Source: Bacillota bacterium
GTDB lineage: Bacteria; Bacillota; Clostridia; Saccharofermentanales; Fastidiosipilaceae
NCBI GenBank assembly: GCA_023420115.1
Contig: JAEZWR010000068.1
Location: forward strand, 1-27,228
Direction of reading: 5' to 3'
DNA length: 27,228 nucleotides
Position numbers and translations under genes: made by a program. Positions 1 to 7,362 of the stretch are shown one piece after another. Position 1 is the first letter of the stretch, and the number at the start of each line of letters is the position of its first letter. Below the pieces are notes generated by a model that saw nothing but the letters and a program-made list of their open reading frames with translations, did no database searches and was not told the origin of the DNA.

Positions 1-1146
1 GTATCCTTTAAACTCTCTACTTTTTTAGTTCTAAAAACTCCATTTTCAAAATAACCTTCAGGATTAATATAGATTATTTTTATTCCTAACTCTCTTGCTT
101 TTTCTTGTATTTTTCTTCTGTCTGCATGTGATCCTAATACAATCAAAGATTTGATTCCATCTGCAAATTTAACTTGAGGATACAATGACTCATAATTATA
201 TGTTCTCATACAATAGTCATTTATTCCTAATCTTCTAAGTACACCATCAAAATTATTAGAAAGTATGTCTCCTCGGAATACAGATAGATCATATAATTGC
301 TTTATACAAAACTGGCTAGTACCCAATTCTGCTTGAAGAATTTTTATGATAATATACGAAAATTTTTCAAACATATTTTCATAGTTTTCAAAAAAGTCAA
401 CTAAAAAATTATCATTGTTCCCAAAATAAAATTTCAATGTTTTTTTGTTTTGAACACCATATATTTCGTGTAATGTATCTAGCGCAGGTATTCCAATTTC
501 TATTGATGGACCACAGCCAATCTCTAACTGCGCAGGTAAAAAAGGCAATAAATCTTCAAAATTAGTTATTTCTTGTGGATTATCATACGTATCTATACGC
601 CTTATACCTTTTTTATTTAACTCCCAAATTCGTAAATAGTCTTCATGATGATTAATAGTTGAAAACTTATTAGTTATAAACACTTCTAAATGTCTATAGT
701 CTGATGGATAAATGTTATGGTTATCAACATCAAAATCTTTCAACGTACTTGCTGCTATTAAAACTGACAATAAACTATTTTCTAATATTATATTATCTCC
801 ATATACTTGTTTATTCCATTTACCTTTATCAGCACTGCATAATATCTTGTCAATATATATCCAGCTCATCTTTAGGTAAAGATATCATCAAATAAAGATA
901 AAAATCATTTATACCCAAATATCCATCCTCTATTACATAATTCTGCAAACTGTGTATAACCCTTCTTCTTTTATCATATGGATTCTTATAGTCAGAAAAT
1001 TCAGAGTTAACTTCATCCTGCGTTCTATACCACAAAACCTCATGCAGAAAAGATTTTTGTCCATTCTGTTCTCTATTAAATAAATAGTTATTAAATATAT
1101 CTACTTGTTCTTCCTGTAACTTAAGAAATTTATAAAACATATGCAT
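1..1146 (-). pseudogene. Sirtuin-like (SIR2-fold) protein, frameshifted, 3' end off window
   Basis: Two adjoining minus-strand reading frames look like one gene. The 5' part (from ATG at 1140 or 1146, or TTG at 1152) ends at a TGA at 850-852. Shifting by one base there opens an uninterrupted frame to position 1. The second part has sirtuin-like elements: EIGCGPSIEIGIP resembles the NAD-loop GAGISxxSGIP, SNNFDGVLRRLGI resembles the QNxDGLHxxAG segment, and LIVLGSHADRRKIQEKA followed by IIYINPEG resembles the C-terminal Rossmann strands. The canonical catalytic His is not evident, so deacylase activity is uncertain. An alternative is a separate second gene starting at ATG 869 (MSWIYIDKIL), overlapping the first by about 20 nt with no good ribosome site. 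The break lies in a TATATATT tract, so a sequencing error is possible. Frame continuity is seen; family and single-gene status are inferred. Confidence 0.6.
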
Positions 1147-1169
1147 TTCCAATCTTTACATTTTGAAAA

Positions 1170-1198
1170 AGTCTATCAGTATGCAATTATAATGTCAA
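1170..1198 (-). promoter_or_regulatory. Promoter of the sirtuin-like gene
   Basis: On the minus strand a perfect -35 TTGACA (1193-1198) is followed by a 17-nt spacer and TAGACT (1170-1175), which has 4 of 6 matches to the -10 consensus. The predicted start of transcription lies about 20 nt before the first ATG. It suggests the gene can be transcribed separately from the PPTase upstream. Confidence 0.5.
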
Positions 1199-1229
1199 CA
1201 CATTGTCTGTATCATATGTGTAAAAAAAA

Positions 1230-1808
1230 TTATAATCGGCTGATTCTATTAAATTTAATAGAAGAAATATTATTTTGTGCAATTATAGCCAAGACATATT
1301 TATCAAAAATTTTATCAATATATAGATTGTATTTTTCGCCATTAAAAAATACCAAATACGAACCAAAATCAATTATAAAATCCTTTATCTCATCAAAAGA
1401 AAGCCCTAGATACTTAACCAAGGCTTCTTTTGCTGACCATATCTTGAAAAAATCTTCAAGTGGATTCTCTGAACTTTTAAGAGTAACTGCTTGTGATTCC
1501 GAAAAAAATAGATCTGCAATATCAAAAATATTTATATTTGCTTCATCTTTAAGTTGAATGTCTATACCGATATTTTGGGGCGCCACTGCGAGAAATATAT
1601 ATTTTCCTGAATGACTCATAGTAAAATGAATAACTTGCTTTGGTAAAAGACCCTTGCCCTTGGATGTATAAAATATTTCTTGCTTCAAGTTAGAAATACC
1701 ATAAATTTCAGCTAAAATTTTTTCTTTAAGCTTAGTGGAACATCTCTTGCTAAAAATTTCATTATTTTCTAAAAATGGCAATTCATAATAGTATATTTCT
1801 ATTTTCAT
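1230..1808 (-). CDS. 4'-phosphopantetheinyl transferase (Sfp/HetI-like, short)
   Basis: A 192-aa protein of the PPTase superfamily, which moves the phosphopantetheine arm of CoA onto a serine of acyl or peptidyl carrier proteins. Visible motifs: the CoA-binding stretch FTMSHSGKY (residues 62-70), the metal-binding GIDIQ (81-85) and the WSAKEALVKYLG helix (124-135) with catalytic Glu128 and Lys132. The usual second acid of GIDIE is a Gln here; a non-acidic residue at that place occurs in some active PPTases, so activity is not excluded. At 192 aa it is shorter than Sfp (about 224 aa). It lies 41 nt after the esterase gene, same strand, with no clear Shine-Dalgarno. No carrier protein, PKS or NRPS gene is in the window, so it may serve the housekeeping ACP or a cluster to the left. 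Confidence 0.85.
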   Translation of the reverse strand: MKIEIYYYELPFLENNEIFSKRCSTKLKEKILAEIYGISNLKQEIFYTSKGKGLLPKQVIHFTMSHSGKYIFLAVAPQNIGIDIQLKDEANINIFDIADLFFSESQAVTLKSSENPLEDFFKIWSAKEALVKYLGLSFDEIKDFIIDFGSYLVFFNGEKYNLYIDKIFDKYVLAIIAQNNISSIKFNRISRL

Positions 1809-1849
1809 GAATATGATAACTACTTATATTAACTAAGAAAAAACTTATA

Positions 1850-2668
1850 TTATTGTTTTGTATATTTAGAGAATTCGGACATGAATTTCGATAAGTGCCT
1901 ATTCCAATATGACCATATATGTCCGCCACTTCCTTCAACGTATTTATAATTAAACTCACTTGTAGCAAGTTTTTTAGCCATTTTTCTATTACCTTCAATA
2001 AGACTGTCTTGCTCTCCACAGGCTAAATAAATATAAGGTACTTCAATATCTTTATCGTCACATCTCGACTTAAGTTCATCTAGGAGTTTATATGTATCAT
2101 AGGTGCTACTTCCCCATGTTTCAGGCTCTCCGAAAAAAAGAGTGGAGGCCTCCCTAAACTCAGAATGAAAAAATGGTGAAATATCCATATCCGTTGTGAC
2201 ATAGGGTGGGGAAAATGCACCTATATAAGCATACAATTCTGGATAAAGAAACCCTAGTCTCAATGCTCCATATCCACCCATCGAAAGCCCTGCAATCGCC
2301 CTATATTCTCTATTTCGAGAAATAGGAAAGGTCTTTTCGATATATCTTCTTAACTCAGATATTATAAAATTTTCATAATTAAGCTTCATGGAAGAGAGAT
2401 TTATATAGAATGAATTGTCCCCACTTGGCATTATCACGATGCATTGATGGCGCTCAGCAAACTTCTCCACCTCAGAATTTCTAAGCCAGCTAAGATTATC
2501 TCCTTGATATCCGTGAAGAAGATATAACGACGGATATTCTTTTTTGCCATATTCAGATAAATCAGAAGTTGAGTCTATGTCCTGCCAATTACCATAAGGT
2601 AAGACAATTGTCACATTTGTATTTTTTCTGAGTTGGTGAGAATAAAAATTAATCTGTACTAAGCTCAT
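1850..2668 (-). CDS. Esterase D / tributyrin-esterase-like serine hydrolase
   Basis: A 272-aa cytoplasmic alpha/beta hydrolase of the esterase D family (S-formylglutathione hydrolase and lactococcal EstA tributyrin esterase relatives), expected to hydrolyse short-chain esters. The nucleophile elbow is GLSMGGYG with Ser129. The acid is probably Asp221 (CGEQDSL) and the base His250 (GGHIWSYW). LLHGYQGD (50-57) is the oxyanion-hole region. I chose ATG 2668, giving the family-typical start MSLVQINFYS; an in-frame GTG at 2686 would add six residues but has no better ribosome site. No signal peptide. It follows the 42-aa peptide gene by 62 nt with no terminator between, so the two probably share a transcript that may extend into the PPTase. 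The natural substrate cannot be told. Confidence 0.88.
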   Translation of the reverse strand: MSLVQINFYSHQLRKNTNVTIVLPYGNWQDIDSTSDLSEYGKKEYPSLYLLHGYQGDNLSWLRNSEVEKFAERHQCIVIMPSGDNSFYINLSSMKLNYENFIISELRRYIEKTFPISRNREYRAIAGLSMGGYGALRLGFLYPELYAYIGAFSPPYVTTDMDISPFFHSEFREASTLFFGEPETWGSSTYDTYKLLDELKSRCDDKDIEVPYIYLACGEQDSLIEGNRKMAKKLATSEFNYKYVEGSGGHIWSYWNRHLSKFMSEFSKYTKQ

Positions 2669-2730
2669 ATCAATACCATCATCCACAAATCTAAATAAAT
2701 ATCTGTATTTAAAAATATAAATAATAAAAT

Positions 2731-2859
2731 TTAGAATTTAAATTTATATTTTTTCTTGCCTCTTGAACCAGAAAAAATAAAGTTCAACGCATCTAAAATC
2801 AATGACCACTTAATAAATGCTAATACAAATTTAAAAATAAGCTTAATTAATTTTTTCAT
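2731..2859 (-). CDS. Small cationic membrane peptide (42 aa), unknown function
   Basis: An unannotated-looking small ORF. ATG at 2857-2859, TAA at 2731-2733. A full AAGGAGG lies 6 nt before the ATG, the strongest ribosome site in this part of the window, and a near-consensus promoter lies about 20 nt upstream. The product begins MKKLIKLIFKFVLAFIKWSL, continues through a hydrophobic stretch to about residue 30, and ends GSRGKKKYKFKF. It is thus one hydrophobic or amphipathic helix flanked by lysines, net charge about +10, with a single acidic residue (Asp23). This pattern fits a small membrane protein, a type I toxin-like peptide or a membrane-active peptide; I cannot choose. Downstream lie the esterase and PPTase; upstream, on the same strand, the MATE exporter. 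Expression signals are seen; function is unknown. Confidence 0.6.
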   Translation of the reverse strand: MKKLIKLIFKFVLAFIKWSLILDALNFIFSGSRGKKKYKFKF

Positions 2860-2886
2860 AAGTCGCCTCCTTAAGTCTTCTAAATA

Positions 2887-2922
2887 AATATATTTTCTTA
2901 AAATTATATGTCAATTAATTGA
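2887..2922 (-). promoter_or_regulatory. Near-consensus promoter with palindromic operator candidate
   Basis: Minus strand: perfect -35 TTGACA (2909-2914), 16-nt spacer, -10 TATATT (2887-2892). The 12-bp perfect palindrome TCAATTAATTGA (2911-2922) overlaps the -35, as a repressor site would. The promoter serves the 42-aa peptide gene and probably the esterase behind it. The palindrome is AT-only apart from its ends, so chance is possible. Confidence 0.55.
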
Positions 2923-2941
2923 TATATATTAGAACATTTTT

Positions 2942-4309
2942 TTAACTAACGCGAGAGTGCTTTTTCTTCATATATTTACTGTCCTTTAATTTATAAATAG
3001 ATATATAAAGAACCACTGAGCCTATGATTGCCGCCATAATATCAGTGATAGGATAAATATAAAATAGTGCAGGAAACTCGGTATTAAATAAATATATGGC
3101 AATAATCATCATAGGACAAAGGAAAATCAATTGCCTAAAAAAGGTTAATATCATAGATGATATCTCTTTCATACTAGCTTGCAGATAAGTTATCGCGCTG
3201 TAATATATCGCAAGTATCGGAAATACAATTATCATTCTGCGGAAGAAAATCGATGCTTCGTTAAGTAAAATTTCTTCCTTAATAAAGATATTGAGAATCT
3301 GATAAGAAAAAAGATAAAAAATCATAGTAATTACGCTACTTGTGAGAATATTAAAAATCAAGGAAATACGTAGGCAAGACCTTACTCTTGAAAAATTCTT
3401 AGCTCCGTAGTTATAAGCAATTATCGTCTGCATCCCATAGGCCAAGCCTAGTACAATAACAAAAAGAAGCATATAAGCCTTGATGTTGAGACTTAAAATC
3501 GCTATTCCCCTTGAACCAGCGGCTTTGAAAAATACTAAATTGAGGACTGCTAGGACAATTGCATCTTCAGATTCAACTACAAAAGATGGCAAACCAGTCT
3601 TAAAAAGTTTGAACATCATTCCTGCACTAGGCAAAGTTGAAATAGTCACTTTTTCTCTATGCATAAGCTTCAAAAGAAATACTGCTGAAATGAAACAAGA
3701 TATAATCTGTGATATTAATGTCGCATAGGCAGCTCCTAGAACCCCTTGATTGCCTAAGTATACAAAAATGTAGTCAAAAATTATATTGATAATTGCTCCA
3801 GAAGCTGAGCATATGATAGAAGCCGTTGACTTGCCAAATACTAGAAGAAGTCTAGCGAAACAAGTTCCTAAAGTTAGGAATATCGAACCCCAAATTATTA
3901 TGGATAAATATTCTCTTGAATAGAGATAAATATCATCATGTGCAGAAAGAATAGTCAGAATTTTATCTCTGAAAATATATACTAGCAAAGTATAAGGAAC
4001 TATTATAAGAAAATTTAAGCCTACTGTAGAACTAATTACATAATTAGCCATTTTCTTATTTTTAGCTCCAATAAAATTCGCTAGAAGATTACTTGCAGCA
4101 AAAGAAAAAAGCAGACTAAAAGCTATAAGTAGTCTCTGGATTGGAAAAACGATACCCAGAGCTGCTATCGCCGAAGAACCAACCGCATTGCCGACGAAGT
4201 AACTGTCGACCATATTGTATAGTTCAGAAATAAAATAGCAGACGATTGCTGGTATGCTGTATCTGATCAGAAGGGGTATAAGTTTCCCTGTCTTCAGGCT
4301 GTCGTCCAT
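2942..4309 (-). CDS. MATE-family multidrug/metabolite exporter
   Basis: A 455-aa integral membrane protein with about 12 hydrophobic segments, the usual MATE length. The N-terminal region LLIRYSIPAIVCYFISELYN followed by MVDSYFVGNAVGSSAIAALG is the typical first MatE repeat; the second repeat begins near residue 240 (GLPSFVVESEDAIVLAVLN). MATE proteins export cationic drugs or metabolites using a Na+ or H+ gradient; the clostridial/MepA-like branch is most similar in feel. The ATG at 4307-4309 is the only reasonable start since an in-frame stop lies just upstream, yet its AGGAG motif sits 17 nt away, unusually far, so translation may be weak or controlled. It has its own promoter and a leader of about 120 nt. 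Substrate is unknown; proximity to the esterase and PPTase is suggestive only. Confidence 0.9.
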   Translation of the reverse strand: MDDSLKTGKLIPLLIRYSIPAIVCYFISELYNMVDSYFVGNAVGSSAIAALGIVFPIQRLLIAFSLLFSFAASNLLANFIGAKNKKMANYVISSTVGLNFLIIVPYTLLVYIFRDKILTILSAHDDIYLYSREYLSIIIWGSIFLTLGTCFARLLLVFGKSTASIICSASGAIINIIFDYIFVYLGNQGVLGAAYATLISQIISCFISAVFLLKLMHREKVTISTLPSAGMMFKLFKTGLPSFVVESEDAIVLAVLNLVFFKAAGSRGIAILSLNIKAYMLLFVIVLGLAYGMQTIIAYNYGAKNFSRVRSCLRISLIFNILTSSVITMIFYLFSYQILNIFIKEEILLNEASIFFRRMIIVFPILAIYYSAITYLQASMKEISSMILTFFRQLIFLCPMMIIAIYLFNTEFPALFYIYPITDIMAAIIGSVVLYISIYKLKDSKYMKKKHSRVS

Positions 4310-4362
4310 GATTATCGTTTACTTTTCTCCTCTGAGATTTATATGTCAACTATCGCTGAACA

Positions 4363-4383
4363 GATCTTTAAATACCAAAGATC
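4363..4383. repeat. Perfect inverted repeat in the MATE leader
   Basis: GATCTTT (4363-4369), seven spacer bases, AAAGATC (4377-4383): a perfect 7-bp inverted repeat in the untranslated leader of the MATE gene, between its promoter and start codon. It could be an operator for a regulator of the pump or an RNA hairpin. No regulator gene is adjacent. Confidence 0.35.
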
Positions 4384-4435
4384 ATTTGGATGTGTATAAA
4401 CTAGTATCCATATCTATTCTACACTATAGCAGTCG

Positions 4436-4464
4436 ATTATAAGAAAAAAAGCATCTTATCGCAA
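4436..4464 (-). promoter_or_regulatory. Promoter of the MATE exporter
   Basis: Minus strand: TTGCGA (4459-4464), 17-nt spacer, perfect -10 TATAAT (4436-4441). The leader to the ATG at 4309 would be about 120 nt. The rest of 4310-4600 holds no gene I can support and no convincing terminator for the fructokinase gene. Confidence 0.6.
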
Positions 4465-4600
4465 CTTTTGGATAAATCCATTGGGGGAAGATGGGTAGAT
4501 ATTGATATATTTTGTTTAACTTGAGGTCCCTCTGGAACTAACACTTTAACTACTATTATATTGCACTATGTTGTCATTATACTTGTCGTTATGATTACCG

Positions 4601-5569
4601 TTATTGTTTCATTTTTTCTTCAATTTCTGCCAGCTTTGGCATAACTTTCAGTGCTCCATAACGGGTTGTAACAATAGATGCAGCTGCGTTTGCGAAGTAC
4701 AAAATCTGCTTAAGATCCTGATCACTCATACGTATTAATTCGTCTATTCCGATAGTGAGAATCTTATGGAGAACAGCGCCCATAAATGTATCACCTGCAC
4801 CAGTAGTATCTATTGTCATATCGTTCACAAAAGATGGTGCATAAATTTTTTTATCTTTAAGGTAAAGACAGCTGCCGTTCTCTCCCATAGTTAGAAAAAT
4901 AAGACTAATGTCATACTGTTTTTGAATTTTTGAAACGGCAGATTCGAAGTCCTTTTCCTCTGTCAGCCATAAAATTTCATTGTCTGATATTTTAAGTATG
5001 TCACAATGAGCTAGGCCATATTCCACTGCCTTGCGAGCTTGGTCTAATGAAGCCCAAAGAACTTCACGAAGATTAGGATCAAACGAACAAATACAAGCAT
5101 TCCTTTCCGCTGTTTCTACTGCAATCTTCGTTGCTTCTGCTGCCGGATTAGCAGTCATCGATAGTGTCCCGTAGTGGAAGATTCTGCAATTCTTAATATT
5201 CTCAAGCGGCAGCTCATCTACACTCAACTGCGTATCTGCTCCTGGACTACGATAAAAAGAAAAATCTCTATCTCCATTTTCTAATTTATGTACAAAAGCT
5301 AATGTTGTTGGAATATGTTCATCTGCATACAAGAATCTGTTATCTATACCAGCTTCACTAAGGCTGGACTTAAGTTCCATCCCGAACTGATCATTCCCCA
5401 CCTTACCGACAAAGGCTGTCCGCCAACCCAAGTTCGCTAATAACGCTAGTACATTGCAGGGGGCTCCGCCAGGATTGGCTTCAAAAATTGTATTACCTCT
5501 ATCAGATTTACCTGCTGTGGTAAAATCAATCAGTAATTCTCCTAGCGATATAACATCATATCTTTCCAT
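4601..5569 (-). CDS. scrK: Fructokinase (PfkB/ribokinase family)
   Basis: A 322-aa PfkB-family sugar kinase that should phosphorylate the fructose released from sucrose or fructo-oligosaccharides, using ATP, to fructose-6-phosphate. The N-terminal family signature is GGAPCNVLALLANLGW with FVGKVGNDQFG (from residue 34). The C-terminal signature DTTGAGDTFMGA (254-265) carries the catalytic base Asp260 and anion hole. RSPGAD near residue 108 is typical of bacterial fructokinases. I chose ATG 5567-5569 (MERYDVISLGELLIDF) because GGGGA lies 4 nt before it; an in-frame GTG at 5584 would add five residues. It is last in the minus-strand fructoside operon, 213 nt after the GH32 gene; that gap may hold an internal promoter. 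Specificity for fructose rests partly on context. Confidence 0.88.
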   Translation of the reverse strand: MERYDVISLGELLIDFTTAGKSDRGNTIFEANPGGAPCNVLALLANLGWRTAFVGKVGNDQFGMELKSSLSEAGIDNRFLYADEHIPTTLAFVHKLENGDRDFSFYRSPGADTQLSVDELPLENIKNCRIFHYGTLSMTANPAAEATKIAVETAERNACICSFDPNLREVLWASLDQARKAVEYGLAHCDILKISDNEILWLTEEKDFESAVSKIQKQYDISLIFLTMGENGSCLYLKDKKIYAPSFVNDMTIDTTGAGDTFMGAVLHKILTIGIDELIRMSDQDLKQILYFANAAASIVTTRYGALKVMPKLAEIEEKMKQ

Positions 5570-5738
5570 ATTTTCCCCACTCACATTTTAATATCTGTCT
5601 ATACATAAATCTTATAATCATTAGCCACATTATTTTGATGGTTCACTATTGTCTTGCTTCACCCTTACAGCATTTCAAAAGACTCTATTTGACTTAAGAT
5701 ATACATAAGACAAGACCCTCAATACTAATAAGCATAAA

Positions 5739-5752
5739 ATAACTGCAGTTAT
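5739..5752. promoter_or_regulatory. 14-bp perfect palindrome upstream of fructokinase
   Basis: ATAACTGCAGTTAT is a perfect 14-bp palindrome in the 213-nt gap between the GH32 and fructokinase genes. On the minus strand it lies between TTGAGT and TATGCT spaced 16 nt apart, a weak promoter-like pair. It could be an operator for an internal promoter of the kinase gene. It does not match the candidate operator in front of the permease operon. Nothing else was recognised in this gap. Confidence 0.35.
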
Positions 5753-5782
5753 ACTCAATAAAGTTTGGTCTCTTATATATAA

Positions 5783-7297
5783 TTAAGGACAGATTTGATA
5801 TATTTCCAAATCAAATACTGCTTCACCATCTGAATATATACTTATACCCTTCGCTTCGTCCGGGGTCGGTATCAAGCAAGTCATTACTCCAAGTCCCCCC
5901 TCAGCAAAAATCTCTACACTATGTCTATCAAGAATTATTCGCAAATCAAGGACATCGACATTTGCCTGAAGCGGCATTTCCCTCCTCATTACAAAATCGC
6001 GGCGCAAACCAGATCTTGATCTATCTAATATTATTTTTCCTTCCGATACTGAATGAGTTATAGTTGTGCGATAATTTTCATTTTCAGCAAGAGATAAAGT
6101 AAGTTGTTTATAGTCAGAGCGATATATCTTCATCTTTATATCCAAGCATCTACTATTGATGTCAGATAACTCAGATAACAATTTTTTATTTTCTGTATTG
6201 ATTGATATACCTTTTTTACAATAAATTTTATTCTCTATACTATCTAATTCCCGCACTGGACTTTGAATCAGTCTCCCATTTTGCAAACTCAATTCACGAG
6301 GTAAACACATCATACCACTCCAAGTTTGATTTGCTATTTCTACAGGCATATCCCAAGACTTCATCCAAGCAATCATAACTATTCTGCCATCGGGAGTTTT
6401 GCAAGTTTGCGGAGCATAAAAGTCTGTACCGTAGTCAATTGGATAAACTGAATCTATGTTGTAAGAAACATTTTGGTAATCGAGATTACCAATCCAATAC
6501 ATTGTGCAGTTTCCCGCGTGCCAGTAAGGCGGATTTTCTTCCATATCTTGAGGAGAAAAAATAATTACATCCTTATCTTCTAATCTGAATATATCAGGGC
6601 ATTCCCACATTTTTCCATATTTTCCTCCCTCATGAGCCAACACACCCAAATATTCCCATTTATTTAGATTCTCAGCTCGGAACAATAGTAACTGCCCAGA
6701 TTCATCGGAATGCCGATTAGCAATTATTGCATAAAAATATTGATCAATTTTCCAAATTTTAGGATCTCTAAAGTCTTCTTTACTGAAATCATTTGGCAAG
6801 CATTCTGCTGTTATTATCGGATTTGACTCAAGTTTCTTATAATTTTCCCCATTACCAACAGCAATACTTTGCTCTTGTCTAATTAACTTTCCTCCATTGC
6901 AGTCATCAATCTCTCTAACAGATGTATACATTAAAATATGTTCCTCACCATCAGTAACAGCCGTACCGGAGAAACATCCGAATGAATCATAGTCTTTATC
7001 TGGAGCCATGGCAGTTGGTTTATATTGCCAATGAATAAAATCGTCAGTAACAACATGCCCCCAATGCATCGGTCCCCATTTGCATTCGTAAGGATTATAC
7101 TGATAAAAAAGATGATATCTTCCATCGTAATATGAGAAACCATTGGGGTCATTAGTCCACCCTACTAGTGGAGTCATATGAAAATAGGGCCTTCTACCAT
7201 TATCTTTTTCAAATTCAAACTTTTGAAAAGCCAGATTATTTCCAGCAATTTTTTTCTCATATTCACGAGCTAGTCTAAGTCGGGATGCAATCTCCAA
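5783..7297 (-). CDS. scrB: GH32 beta-fructofuranosidase (sucrose / sucrose-6-P hydrolase type)
   Basis: A 504-aa GH32 enzyme that hydrolyses terminal beta-fructoside bonds. The three catalytic elements are present: WTNDPNG with nucleophile Asp50, RDP at 177-179 (transition-state stabiliser), and EC at 232-233 with acid/base Glu232. The five-bladed propeller spans about residues 35-330, followed by the usual beta-sandwich to the C terminus. No signal peptide, so it acts on imported sugar inside the cell. The start is a TTG (7295-7297) preceded by an AGAGAG stretch; the next Met (HMTPLVGW) is too close to the active site to be the start. It is the fourth gene of an ABC-type operon, so the substrate is more likely unphosphorylated sucrose or short fructans than sucrose-6-phosphate. 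The layout resembles the pneumococcal sus/fus locus. Confidence 0.92.
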   Translation of the reverse strand: MEIASRLRLAREYEKKIAGNNLAFQKFEFEKDNGRRPYFHMTPLVGWTNDPNGFSYYDGRYHLFYQYNPYECKWGPMHWGHVVTDDFIHWQYKPTAMAPDKDYDSFGCFSGTAVTDGEEHILMYTSVREIDDCNGGKLIRQEQSIAVGNGENYKKLESNPIITAECLPNDFSKEDFRDPKIWKIDQYFYAIIANRHSDESGQLLLFRAENLNKWEYLGVLAHEGGKYGKMWECPDIFRLEDKDVIIFSPQDMEENPPYWHAGNCTMYWIGNLDYQNVSYNIDSVYPIDYGTDFYAPQTCKTPDGRIVMIAWMKSWDMPVEIANQTWSGMMCLPRELSLQNGRLIQSPVRELDSIENKIYCKKGISINTENKKLLSELSDINSRCLDIKMKIYRSDYKQLTLSLAENENYRTTITHSVSEGKIILDRSRSGLRRDFVMRREMPLQANVDVLDLRIILDRHSVEIFAEGGLGVMTCLIPTPDEAKGISIYSDGEAVFDLEIYQICP

Positions 7298-7362
7298 ATT
7301 TTATATCTCTCTTTCTTTTATTTATATACTATGCTAGTTTTGCCAATTCAGCATTTGTCAAT

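Noticed and set aside
1198..1221. ACACAT/ATGTGT inverted repeat after the PPTase gene
   Set aside because: Only six pairs, A/T-rich, with no T run; too weak to call a terminator.
1141..1557. Plus-strand 138-codon open frame
   Set aside because: It is antisense to the PPTase gene and its promoter gap; no ribosome site and no recognisable product.
4480..4535. GGGGGAAG followed by ATG on the plus strand
   Set aside because: The frame stops after four codons.
4500..4560. GGTCC/GGAAC hairpin after fructokinase as a terminator
   Set aside because: The short stem has a mismatch and no T tract follows on the minus strand.
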